Assembly (NCBI RefSeq): GCF_030866825.1
Contig: NZ_CP133020.1
Span: 2,790,001-2,854,000, forward strand
Origin: Rathayibacter sp. SW19
GTDB taxonomy: Bacteria; Actinomycetota; Actinomycetes; Actinomycetales; Microbacteriaceae
Length of the DNA: 64,000 nt
Direction: 5' to 3'
Position 1 is the stretch's first letter. Every line of letters starts with the position of its first letter. The position numbers were made by a program, and so were the translations under genes. The notes under the pieces are model-generated. The model saw nothing but the letters and a program-made list of their open reading frames with translations, did not search any database and was not told the DNA's origin. Positions 16,687-24,541 of the stretch are shown here, in pieces.

Positions 16687-16734
16687 CTATGGGAGACCCT
16701 TGTCAAGCTCGCGCATCGGTGCAGCGTGAAGTAC

Positions 16735-18138
16735 GGTGACGTCCCGTGGAGTGGTGGAGATTCGGATGGGGTTGTCTGCGTCGTAGACGTGGGTGAGCCA
16801 TCGTGCGATGGTCAGTGAGTACCGATCAAAGTCACTCATAGAAGGACACAAAGCACGATGGCTCTAGACCAGTCTGCCCTCCTCGAGCTCCTCGGGGAAC
16901 TGAAACTCACCGATGTCACCGACCGGATCCGGGTCGCGACCGAAACGCTGTATCAGGAGTTGATCGACGCGGAAGCGGCCGTGTTCATCGGTGCCGCCCC
17001 GTTCGAGAGGACTCCGGAGCGGGTGGCGCAACGCAACGGCACCCGCCCGCGCACGCTCACGACCACGGCCGGGGAGCTGGATCTGCGGATCCCGAAGCTG
17101 CGACAGGGGTCGTTCTTCCCCTCGTTGTTGGAGCGGCGGAGGCGGGTCGATCAGGCCCTGTTTGCGGTCGTGATGGAGGCCTATGTCCCGGCGTCTCAAC
17201 GAGGAAGGTCGATGACCTCGTCAAAGCGCTCGGCGCTGACACCGGCATCTCCAAGTCGGAGGTCTCACGCATTTGCGCGAACCTCGATGAGGATGTTGCG
17301 GCGTTCCGCGACCGGCCACTGGCTGACACGACGTATCCGTATGTGTTCCTCGATGCGACGTATTGCAAAGCGAGGGGCGGCCGGTGGGTGGTCTCGCAGG
17401 CGGTTGTCGTCGCGATCGGCGTCGCTGCGGACGGGCGCCGGGAGGTGCTCGGCTTCGAGGTCGGTGAGACGGAGTCGCAACCGTTCTGGGCCAGCTTCCT
17501 GCGCTCGTTGAAGGCGCGCGGCCTCGGCGGGGTGAAGCTGGTCATCTCCGACGCGCATACCGGGCTGATCGCCGCGATCGAGACGGTCTTCGGCGGCTCA
17601 GCGTGGCAACGCTGTCGGGTGCATTTCATGCGCAACGTGCTCTCCAACGTTCCGAAGGCCGCGGGCCCGATGGTCGCATCGATCATCCGCACGATCTTCG
17701 CCCAACCCGACACGGAGCACGTGTTCGCGCAGTTCCACGAGGTCGTGCGGATGCTCACCCGCTCGCACCCGAAGATCGCCGACATGCTCGAAGACGCGCA
17801 GAACGACATCCTCGCGTTCTGCGGCTTCCCGCAACAGCACTGGCGGCAGATCTGGTCCACGAACCCGCTGGAACGCGTGAACAAGGAGATCAAACGCCGC
17901 ACCGACGTCGTCGCCACAGTCCCCAACCCCGCCGCGCTCCTGCGCCTGGCCGGCCACGTCCTGATCGAGCAGCACGATGAATGGGACGGCGCCGACCGCC
18001 GCTACTTCTCCGAGCACTCCATGAAACTGCTCACCACAAACGACGAGGAGGTGGCGATCCCGGAACTCAACGCGGCATAATCACAGAAGCTGATCCCGAA
18101 CGGTGCCGAGAAACTCCACCACACAACGGGACGCCACC
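16735..18138 (+). mobile_element. IS256-family insertion sequence
   Basis: The ends carry imperfect inverted repeats: GGTGACGTCCCGTGGAGTGG at 16735 and, on the other strand, GGTGGCGTCCCGTTGTGTGG ending at 18138. The element is about 1.4 kb, as usual for the family. No 8-bp target duplication is visible in the flanks (TGAAGTAC versus CGGTCCGT), so either the borders were rearranged after insertion or the true tips differ by a few bases. Confidence 0.75.
16858..18080 (+). pseudogene. IS256 (mutator-type) transposase, one-base deletion
   Basis: The first frame starts MALDQSALLELLGELKLTDV and runs through LDLRIPKLRQGSFFPSLLER and VVMEAYV. There one base is missing at about 17187-17189 (the usual EAYVHGVSTRKVDDLV has lost part of the histidine codon). 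The next frame then gives GVSTRKVDDLVKALG, the DDE-region core FLDATYCKARG with its aspartate, VISDAHTGL with the second, and ends normally with NPLERVNKEIKRRTDVVATV, including the conserved glutamate. Apart from that single deletion the gene looks complete, so the loss is recent. Programmed frameshifting is not known for this family, so a pseudogene is the better reading. Confidence 0.85.
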
Positions 18139-18393
18139 CGGTCCGTCGCGTCGTGACAATGCCGCCTGACCTAATCCGACGCTTGCCCTTCGGTACGGGC
18201 TTGGTGCTGCTGAGGTCTGCTCCGCCGATCATGACGCACTTGCAGCGTTGGACCGAGCGCCCTGACGGGCATCGGATCGCATCCGATCGTGCCGCGGTCG
18301 AGGCGGGGCTTCGCGCAACTATCCACCCTTGAGCGTTGGGTGCCGTGTGAATCGGCCTGGGTTTGGTTCCGCTTCTTTTAGGAGGATGGAGTC

Positions 18394-18530
18394 ATGCCCC
18401 GTCAGTTTTAGCCCGAGTTCCGGCAGCGCGCGGTGAGGATGCTCGAGGAGGCTCTGCCGGATCACGAGACGGAGTACGCGGCGATCCGTCATGTGGCCGA
18501 CCGGCTCGGTGTCGCGGCCGAGACGCTGCA
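18394..18530 (+). pseudogene. IS3-type transposase OrfA fragment
   Basis: After an AGGAGG site the frame begins MPRQF, hits a TAG at codon six, and continues PEFRQRAVRMLEEAL, then RHVADRLGVAAETLQ. This is the helix-turn-helix start of IS3-family OrfA. It ends abruptly at about 18530, where minus-strand group II intron sequence begins. Both the nonsense codon and the truncation make it inactive. Confidence 0.7.
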
Positions 18531-18621
18531 ATTTGATTTGCATTCCTCGTACCGTGGCATCGGCCGATTCAGGATCGGGCCAGTCCACGGCGCCGATATT
18601 CACCGGCGCTTCTTCGAGCAT
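18531..18621 (-). pseudogene. group II intron reverse transcriptase, N-terminal scrap
   Basis: After a GAGGAG site the minus strand encodes MLEEAPVNIGAVDWP and then ATVRGMQIKLQ before homology stops. This resembles the conserved N-terminus of actinobacterial group II intron reverse transcriptase/maturases (APVNTGA..WP). Only about 30 codons remain. The break coincides with the end of the IS3 OrfA fragment on the other strand. Confidence 0.6.
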
Positions 18622-19233
18622 TGCACTGTCTCCTCACTTCACACGCTGCCGCCCTTCCCCATGTGACCGGCTTTCCCGGCCCCGGAGTACTACGACGGCT
18701 CCGCCCCACCTGCGGCCTTCGGCCGGCAACGGGCCTATCCGAATCATGCGATCAGGCTGACCGCACGACCCGGAGCGTCACCGCAGGCGGTTCCCACGTT
18801 CACTGTTGTTCGATCAACGAGTTAGGCACCCGGCTTTACCCCTGCGACCTCGTCGTGACTACGCCATAGTCCTTCACCACGACCTGCCAGGCCCGGCGTG
18901 CGATACCGTCCCGGCAGTTCCCCGGCGATCCCGGCCACATGGCGTGTGGCCGAAACGTCGGGTGCGCACCGCCACCCAGCCCACATCCGCCGGGTTAGAG
19001 CTGGTCAGATGTCAAGAGGCGTAGAACACCGGTTCCTCGCGTATACCTTCTCGTCTCGTTCACCAGACCCGACCCATCCGGTAGTACTGGGCCGTCCTGA
19101 CTTTGTCGCGGCTGCTCCCACCCTCCCCGGCGTTCCCCGGATCAGGCTGCCGCCAACTTCACCCCACCGCTACGACGGCACGGCGACGAAGGTCTCCCAC
19201 CTCCATTCGAACAAACAGCGCCTCGCGGCGCAC
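18531..19233 (-). mobile_element. group II intron, 5' part only
   Basis: Read on the minus strand, the segment can start with GTGCGCC at 19233, the usual 5' end of bacterial group II introns. It contains long structured stretches such as GGTGAACGAGACGAGAAGG and CCGGGAAAGCCGGTCACATG of the kind found in the intron RNA before its reverse-transcriptase gene. At 18621 an ATG opens the start of that gene. The intron is cut off at about 18530 by the IS3 scrap, so domains IV-VI and nearly all of the reverse transcriptase are missing. Recognition rests on recall of such introns; a covariance search would settle it. Confidence 0.55.
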
Positions 19234-19285
19234 CACAAACCATCTGACACCCTCCGTGCCGAGCTGGCCGGGTTCGAGCTTCGCC

Positions 19286-19474
19286 CTAGGCATCCTGGGC
19301 CAGCCCTTCGAACCAGGCGATGACCTCGCCGCGCAGGTAGCGCACGTGCTTACCCATCCGCCGGTAGGGCGGTCCGGACTTCGACTGCCGCCATTCCTCG
19401 ATGGTGCGGGGTGAGACTTGCAGGAGCAGGGCGACCTGCTCCCCCGTCATGATCTGCAGTTCGTCATCCGTCAT
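19286..19474 (-). CDS. excisionase / AlpA-like helix-turn-helix protein
   Basis: From the ATG at 19474 the product has 62 residues: a short leader, then TGEQVALLLQVSPRTIEEWR (winged helix-turn-helix recognition part) and PPYRRMGKHVRYLRGEVIAW (the wing). This is the standard pattern of small excisionases that direct a tyrosine recombinase to cut an element out. It lies 214 bases from the right att repeat, pointing into the island. An integrase gene normally comes next; here the group II intron 5' piece starts 52 bases after the stop instead. Confidence 0.8.
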   Translation of the reverse strand: MTDDELQIMTGEQVALLLQVSPRTIEEWRQSKSGPPYRRMGKHVRYLRGEVIAWFEGLAQDA

Positions 19475-19585
19475 GCAGCTGAGGTGCGACAGCCCTCGCC
19501 GGACCACCTCGGGGCAGGCCGTTCCAACGAGTGCCAGCGCGTACCGCCAGAGCGTCCAATGCCGCCGAAGCCGACCGTGCTCGGG

Positions 19586-19605
19586 GAAAAGACCCCGAAA
19601 AGTAC
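19586..19605 (-). repeat. possible integrase arm-type site, right end
   Basis: Second copy of the 20-base motif seen at 5914-5933, with one difference. It lies between the excisionase gene and the right att repeat, where an excisionase or integrase would bind. Confidence 0.45.
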
Positions 19606-19653
19606 ACTTTGGGCCGTTTTCGGCGCCCAGCGTAGGGATGGGGAGAAACACGA

Positions 19654-19685
19654 AACCCTCCGTTTTCCCCAGAAAACAGAGGGTT
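19654..19685 (-). terminator. hairpin downstream of tRNA-Gln
   Basis: A 14-base stem (19654-19667 with 19672-19685, one mismatch that is a G-U pair in RNA) and a four-base loop lie nine bases past the tRNA 3' end on the minus strand, followed by TTCGTGTTT. This looks like an intrinsic terminator. Since it lies inside the right att repeat, it was brought in by the island and replaces the original terminator. Confidence 0.6.
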
Positions 19686-19687
19686 CT

Positions 19688-19728
19688 TCAGTGCTGGGGT
19701 ACCTGGACTCGAACCAAGAACAACTGAA
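19688..19728. repeat. right attachment-site repeat within tRNA-Gln
   Basis: Identical to 5748-5788 over 41 bases. It covers the 3' half of the tRNA (anticodon stem end, T arm, acceptor stem) and six bases beyond. The island thus restored a complete tRNA gene on insertion. Confidence 0.9.
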
Positions 19729-19765
19729 CCAGAATCAGCCGTGTTGCCAATTACACCATACCCCA
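19694..19765 (-). tRNA. tRNA-Gln, anticodon CTG
   Basis: The minus strand folds as a 7-bp acceptor stem (TGGGGTA with TACCCCA), D stem GTGT/ACAC, anticodon stem GCTGA/TCAGT with loop TTCTGGT (anticodon CTG), and T arm CTTGG-TTCGAGT-CCAGG. The discriminator base is G and the CCA end is not encoded. It serves as the integration target of the island. In actinobacteria this tRNA is charged with glutamate by GltX and then amidated by GatCAB; gltX lies just 1.1 kb away. Confidence 0.95.
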
Positions 19766-19927
19766 CCGGCCCGCACCGAAGCCCAGGCCGATTGTCAACT
19801 TTAGCCTACGCGGTAGCACCCGGCCAAAACGGCCCAGACACCGGGCGCGCCGACCCGAATGCCGACCGAAAAGCGGACCCGACGGCCGACCCGAAAGCAC
19901 CGGGTGCGCCGACCGAAAAGCAGCGCG

Positions 19928-20920
19928 CTACTGCGCGACCGACGCGCGTTCCGCGGCGGCAGCATCCGCCAGTTTGCCGAGCAGGTCGCGATTGATCGCG
20001 GCCGCTGTGTGCGCACCCTCGCCAGCCGCCACGATGAGCTGCTGTGGACCGGGCGCGGTCGAATCGCCGGCCGCGTACACCCCTTGCACCGAGGTGCGAC
20101 CGTGCGCGTCCACGTGCACCAGCCCGGACTCATCGCGCGCAAGCCCCAGCCCAGCCGCATACTCGAGCGTCGCCGACCATACCGGCCGCACGAATCCACC
20201 TGTGCAGGCCACAACGGCGCCATCGATGAATCGCACACCCGTCATCGTGGCGCGCTCACCCTCGATATCGTCGATCTTGCGACGATCGACCCGGATGCCG
20301 AGGGTCGCCAGATCGCGCTCCTCCGCCTCCGTCACACTGCCGACACCGTTGGTGAGCACAACGAGCCTGCGCGACCACTGGCGCAGTTCGAACGCGCGCC
20401 TGGCGAGATCGTTCGTCTCGCCGATCAGCACGAGCTGCTCGTCGGACTTCTCAAAACCATCACACTCGAGGCAACTGTGCAGATGTGTCCCGTAATACCC
20501 GCGGATGCTCGGCACCGCCGGCATCTCCTCACTCAGGCCCGTTGCGATCAGCACGGCACGCGCACGATCGACACGTTCGCCCTCACCCCGGATGCCGTGA
20601 GCCACCACCACAAACGTGCCATCCGACTCGCGCGTCACCGACTCCACCCGACCCAACGCAACGTCTGCAGACGGGTAACGCTCAACCTCGGCGCGGCCGA
20701 GCTTGCGCAACTCCAGCGGGGACATCCCATCTCGAGTCAAGAAACCGTGCGAATACAACGTCGCCGCATTGCGCGGCCGATTGGCGTCGAAAACGAGCGT
20801 ACTGCGGCGTGCTCGCACCAGGTTGAGCGCGGCCGAGAGCCCCGCAGGGCCGGCGCCGATCACGATCACGTCGCGGAGCGTGCCCTCTCCAGTGCCCGGC
20901 GACTCAGGCTGCGCGCTCAT
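19928..20920 (-). CDS. NAD(P)/FAD-dependent oxidoreductase, thioredoxin-reductase-like
   Basis: The 330-residue protein begins with an FAD-binding site VIVIGAGPAGLSAALNL near residue 19. The active-site-like disulfide pair is in HSCLECDGFE (C-x-x-C, where true thioredoxin reductases have CATC). A final VQGVYAAGDSTAPGPQQ is the second FAD motif. The central NADP-binding motif is poorly conserved (VLIGETNDLARRA). It is likely a soluble flavoprotein that reduces a disulfide or a small molecule rather than standard thioredoxin. Its ATG overlaps the gltX stop by four bases, so the two are co-translated. Confidence 0.8.
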   Translation of the reverse strand: MSAQPESPGTGEGTLRDVIVIGAGPAGLSAALNLVRARRSTLVFDANRPRNAATLYSHGFLTRDGMSPLELRKLGRAEVERYPSADVALGRVESVTRESDGTFVVVAHGIRGEGERVDRARAVLIATGLSEEMPAVPSIRGYYGTHLHSCLECDGFEKSDEQLVLIGETNDLARRAFELRQWSRRLVVLTNGVGSVTEAEERDLATLGIRVDRRKIDDIEGERATMTGVRFIDGAVVACTGGFVRPVWSATLEYAAGLGLARDESGLVHVDAHGRTSVQGVYAAGDSTAPGPQQLIVAAGEGAHTAAAINRDLLGKLADAAAAERASVAQ

Positions 20921-22455
20921 CGGCCGAGGCGGTCGGCCGCAGCCAAACGGGCGCTGAGCGTCTGAACGCGCGCCAGCGTCTCCGCCTTGCCGAGGATCTC
21001 GAGCGACTCGAACAGCGGCGGCGAGATCCGTCGCCCCGAAACCGCAACACGCAACGGTCCGAAAGCGACGCGCGGCTTGAGTTCCAACTCGTCGATTAGG
21101 GCTGTGCGCAGCGCGACCTCAACAGCATCATGCGTCCAGTCGTCGTCCCCGATCGCGGCAAGCACGGGCAGCGATGCAGTCAGCACCTCGAGCCCGTTCG
21201 CCGGCAGTGTCGCAAGCCCGTCATCCTCGTAGACGAGCGACGCGGCGTCCGTGAACAGAAACTCAAGCAACGCCGGCGCCTCGCCGAGCAGATGCATCCG
21301 CTCCTGAATGAGCGGCGTGGCCAGCAGCAGGATCTCGTGCTCCGCATCTGTCAGCGGCTCTGTCACGACGCCGGCGGCGACCAGATACGGCACGATGCGC
21401 TCTGCGAGGTCCGCGACCTCCAGCAACCGGATGTGGTCGCCATTGATCGCCTCCGCCTTCTTCAGGTCGAAGCGCGCCGGATTCGGGTTCACGTCCGCGA
21501 TGTCGAACGCGGCAACCATCTCATCGAGGCTGAACACATCACGGTCGGCCGCGAGCCCCCAGCCAAGCAGCGCCAGATAGTTGACGAGTCCCTCCGGAAT
21601 GAATCCGCGATCACGGTGATGAAACAGGTTCGACGACGGATCGCGTTTGGACAGCTTCTTGTTGCCCTCCCCCATCACGTATGGCATGTGACCGAAACGC
21701 GGCACGAACGTGGTCACACCGATGTCGATCAGCGCGTGGTAGAGCGCGATCTGACGCGGGGTTGACGGCAGGATGTCCTCGCCGCGCATCACGTGCGTGA
21801 TTCCCATCAGCGCATCGTCGACCGGATTGACGAACGGATAGAGCGGATGCCCGTTCGGACGCACCACGACGAAATCGCTGAACGAACCGGCCGGGAACGT
21901 GATCTCCCCTCGCACGAGGTCGTCGAAGCTCAGATCGGTGTCCGGAACCCGCAACCGCAACGCCGGTTCGCGGCCTTCGGCACGGAATGCGGCCTTCTGC
22001 TCGTCGGTCAGGTCACGGTCGAAGTTGTCGTAGCCGAACTGCTTCGGCCGACCGGCTGCCTCGTTACGGGCGTCGATCTCCTCGGCATTGGAGAAACTCT
22101 CGTAGACGTGACCGGATGCCGTCAGCCGGGCAATCATGTCGCGGTAGATGTCATATCGCTGGGACTGGCGGTACGGCCCGCTGGGCCCCCCGACGCCCTC
22201 GCCTTCGTCCCAATCCAGGTGGAGCCAGCGCAGACCCTCGATGATCTGTGCGTAGCTTTCCTCGCTGTCGCGCGCCGCATCGGTATCCTCGATGCGAAAG
22301 ATGAGCTTCCCGCCGTTATGTCGGGCGTAGGCCCAGTTGAACAGGGCGGTGCGGATCAGACCGACGTGCGGCGTGCCCGTCGGCGACGGGCAGAAGCGAA
22401 CGCGAATGTCGCTACCGGTGGCGGTGGTGAACGGGTGTGCGATTGTCTCAGACAT
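20917..22455 (-). CDS. gltX: glutamyl-tRNA synthetase
   Basis: At 512 residues the size is normal for a bacterial class I GluRS. The HIGH-type motif is PSPTGTPHVGLIRTALF near residue 23 and the KMSKS-type motif is KKLSKRD near residue 267. It attaches glutamate to tRNA-Glu and, in actinobacteria without a glutamine enzyme, also to tRNA-Gln as the first step of Gln-tRNA formation by GatCAB. It is expressed from the minus strand, with the flavoprotein gene downstream. Confidence 0.95.
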   Translation of the reverse strand: MSETIAHPFTTATGSDIRVRFCPSPTGTPHVGLIRTALFNWAYARHNGGKLIFRIEDTDAARDSEESYAQIIEGLRWLHLDWDEGEGVGGPSGPYRQSQRYDIYRDMIARLTASGHVYESFSNAEEIDARNEAAGRPKQFGYDNFDRDLTDEQKAAFRAEGREPALRLRVPDTDLSFDDLVRGEITFPAGSFSDFVVVRPNGHPLYPFVNPVDDALMGITHVMRGEDILPSTPRQIALYHALIDIGVTTFVPRFGHMPYVMGEGNKKLSKRDPSSNLFHHRDRGFIPEGLVNYLALLGWGLAADRDVFSLDEMVAAFDIADVNPNPARFDLKKAEAINGDHIRLLEVADLAERIVPYLVAAGVVTEPLTDAEHEILLLATPLIQERMHLLGEAPALLEFLFTDAASLVYEDDGLATLPANGLEVLTASLPVLAAIGDDDWTHDAVEVALRTALIDELELKPRVAFGPLRVAVSGRRISPPLFESLEILGKAETLARVQTLSARLAAADRLGR

Positions 22456-22598
22456 ACACTGACGATCATAGTTTCTTCGATCTCGCTTTCCTGAGGGGTC
22501 GCACTGACGGGGACTCTATCCGCTGACGAGCACCTGATCAACGTAGCTCGCTTGCCGTAATCAATTTCTATCTCCTTTCTTTGCGAGTCTATCATTAT

Positions 22599-22614
22599 TC
22601 GAATATTTGTTCTA
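22599..22614. promoter_or_regulatory. LexA-like SOS box
   Basis: TCGAATATTTGTTCTA matches the actinobacterial LexA consensus TCGAAC-N4-GTTCGA at 10 of 12 fixed positions. It is followed directly by TATATT, a plausible -10 element, seven bases before the HNH gene ATG. Damage control of DUF222/13E12-type genes is known in mycobacteria, which supports the reading. Confidence 0.55.
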
Positions 22615-22624
22615 TATTGGGCGT

Positions 22625-23902
22625 ATGAACAACACAGTCATCGAACCCGACGAACGTGAACCCCCGTTCGACGATCCCGCCGTCGAGGCCGGGTCGTTGG
22701 AGTTGGTGACGGCGCTATTGGACTCGGCCGGTGTGTTCGCGCGTTCGGTCGCCGTCTCGCAGGCCGCACAGCTGACCGCCATTCGCGAGGCGATCAAGAC
22801 AGCTCGCCGAAACCCCGGGGTTTACGTGCCCGAATCATCTCCACGCCGGGAAGCCGTGACTCTGGCAGCGCGAGCCGTCGTGATGGAGTTATCCATGCGG
22901 CTGTCGCTGCCCGAAAACACGATCTGGGCTCAGTTTCACGAGGCAGACACGCTGATAGAACGGCTCCCCCGAACCTGGGAACGATTCTGCAAGGGGAATG
23001 TCGGGTACCAGAACGCGCGCGAAGCAGCGTCGGTGGCCTGGACCCTTCCGCACGACAATCCGAGCACATTCAGCGCACTGGACGACGCGCTGGTCGAGAA
23101 GGCAGCCCGTCTGACGCCGTCGCAATTCCGCAAAGCCGCGCGCGCTGCGCGAGAACGGATCCACCCGAAAGACGCAACCGAACGGCACCTGGAAGCCCGG
23201 GCAGATCGACACACGGAAGTCACGCCCCAAGAGAACAGCATGGCCGTCTTCTCGCTCTTCACGGACGCATCCACGATCATGAAGCTCGATGCACGCATCA
23301 ACGCCGTTGCGCTGAGGCAACGCAGGGTGGAAGGCGAGAAACGCACCCTGGCGCAGCTGCGAGCGGACGCCGCCAGCGACATCCTCACCGGGCGCGGTAC
23401 GAAATTTGAGGTCAAGGCGCGGGTGCACATCACAGTGCCCGTCACGATTCTGCTCGACCACCCCGAGCTGCTTGCCAAGGCCCAGACCGATCGGGCGGTG
23501 CTGGAAGGCTTCGGACCGATCGACGATGCGACTGCGCGCCTCCTGACCGCGGATGCCCCCAATTTCCGGCGGATCTTCACTGACCCGATCACCGGAGTCG
23601 ACCTGAACATGGATCGCACAAGGTACCGCCCGACTGCGGCGCAGCGCGAGTGGTTGCGCCGCCGAGATCCAGACTGCGGATGCCCGACCTGCTCGATCCG
23701 AATCGACGCATCCGATCTTGATCACGTCACTGACTGGCAATTCGATGGCCTCACCAATGAGGTCAACCTTGTGCCGCTCAGTCGTGGTCATCACACTCTC
23801 AAACACCAGACCAAAATCACGATCACGCGCTCCGCTCACGGTCGGGTCGTCTGGCGAACGCCCACCGGCTTCGAGCGCGAAAACGATCCGCCGCCCTTCT
23901 GA
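22625..23902 (+). CDS. DUF222 / 13E12-type HNH endonuclease
   Basis: The ATG at 22625 gives 425 residues; a TTG six codons earlier lies inside the LexA-like box and is less likely. Residues ~40-300 form the helical DUF222 domain (EARADRHTEVTP, TIMKLDARINAVALRQRRVE). The C-terminus carries the HNH nuclease: CGCPTCSIRID, DLDHVTDWQFDG and NLVPLSRGHHTLKHQ, with the metal-binding D-H and the N...H spacing intact. Such genes are abundant in Microbacteriaceae and mycobacteria, with unknown physiological role, possibly in DNA repair or as selfish elements. It is preceded by an unusually AT-rich 60-base region. Confidence 0.88.
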   Translation: MNNTVIEPDEREPPFDDPAVEAGSLELVTALLDSAGVFARSVAVSQAAQLTAIREAIKTARRNPGVYVPESSPRREAVTLAARAVVMELSMRLSLPENTIWAQFHEADTLIERLPRTWERFCKGNVGYQNAREAASVAWTLPHDNPSTFSALDDALVEKAARLTPSQFRKAARAARERIHPKDATERHLEARADRHTEVTPQENSMAVFSLFTDASTIMKLDARINAVALRQRRVEGEKRTLAQLRADAASDILTGRGTKFEVKARVHITVPVTILLDHPELLAKAQTDRAVLEGFGPIDDATARLLTADAPNFRRIFTDPITGVDLNMDRTRYRPTAAQREWLRRRDPDCGCPTCSIRIDASDLDHVTDWQFDGLTNEVNLVPLSRGHHTLKHQTKITITRSAHGRVVWRTPTGFERENDPPPF

Positions 23903-23961
23903 TTTCAGTGGTTTGGGCTCGCGGCGGGAGAGATCATCAACGCGACCGCCACTCCGATGCC

Positions 23962-24459
23962 TCAGCGCTGGACCTCAACCAGCAACACCCACGCGTTCAT
24001 GGTCGCGCAGGCGATCGTCACGAGCATGCCCAGTGCAATCCAATACACACCGGCAGGCAGTGCCAACAGCACAAGTACGGCTCCGATCATGAACGGCAGG
24101 ATCTGTGCCACCCCCAGCACGATCTTGACGGCATTCTCGGCAGCGGGCCGCAGCGGGCGCTCGTCAAAGATACGCATAAGCGAAACCGCCTGAATGAGCA
24201 CGACGAACACACCTGCAATCACAAGCTCAACGCCCAACGCCGTGGCGCTCTGCCGAGGCACAAGCATCAGACCGGACGCCACAACCACGAGCACCAGCGA
24301 CGCGATCGTAGCGGCGGCCCTGGACGGCAGCGCCTTCGATGCAAGGATCTCCTTGATCGTCACGGTGATGGCAACGATGATGAGGCCGGCCAGCGCAGCC
24401 CCGACACCCGCCAGCGCCACGAAAAAGCTCTCCCAGCCGGTCAACATCGACAAATCCAT
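23962..24459 (-). CDS. small integral membrane protein, function unknown
   Basis: The 165-residue product contains about five hydrophobic helices, starting with SFFVALAGVGAALAGLIIVA and ending LGMLVTIACATMNAWVLLVE, and few charged loops. No conserved catalytic motif is seen. The gene lies downstream of the LysR gene on the same strand, 69 bases away across a tandem repeat. Confidence 0.65.
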   Translation of the reverse strand: MDLSMLTGWESFFVALAGVGAALAGLIIVAITVTIKEILASKALPSRAAATIASLVLVVVASGLMLVPRQSATALGVELVIAGVFVVLIQAVSLMRIFDERPLRPAAENAVKIVLGVAQILPFMIGAVLVLLALPAGVYWIALGMLVTIACATMNAWVLLVEVQR

Positions 24460-24490
24460 AAGGCCAGCGTAGAACCAAGACGAATTGACT

Positions 24491-24541
24491 GCCGCGGGTC
24501 AGGCTGCCGCGGGTCAGGCTGCCGCGGGTCAGGCTGCCGCG
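24491..24541. repeat. 15-bp tandem repeat, 3.4 copies
   Basis: GCCGCGGGTCAGGCT occurs three times in a row plus a partial fourth copy. On the minus strand each unit contains a TGA in the LysR reading frame, so the gene's stop has been copied along with it. Such repeats expand and contract easily. Confidence 0.9.

Larger units (their letters stand above)
5748..19728. mobile_element. genomic island of about 14 kb inserted in tRNA-Gln
   Basis: The island is bounded by the 41-bp direct repeats. It carries a KfrA-like gene, a Wadjet operon, a PIN-domain protein, several broken insertion elements and an excisionase. No integrase is found inside, so it probably cannot leave on its own; the gene that normally follows an excisionase has been replaced by a group II intron piece and IS scraps. 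Near-identical 20-bp motifs lie inside both ends (5914-5933 and 19586-19605). Confidence 0.8.

Noticed and set aside
18622..19232. Plus-strand frames of 70-140 codons rich in proline, threonine and arginine
   Set aside because: They lie opposite structured group II intron-like RNA and match no protein family I know; similar frames are a known artefact beside such introns.
24491..24541. CRISPR array
   Set aside because: Units are 15 bp, directly abutting and without spacers, and no cas genes are nearby.
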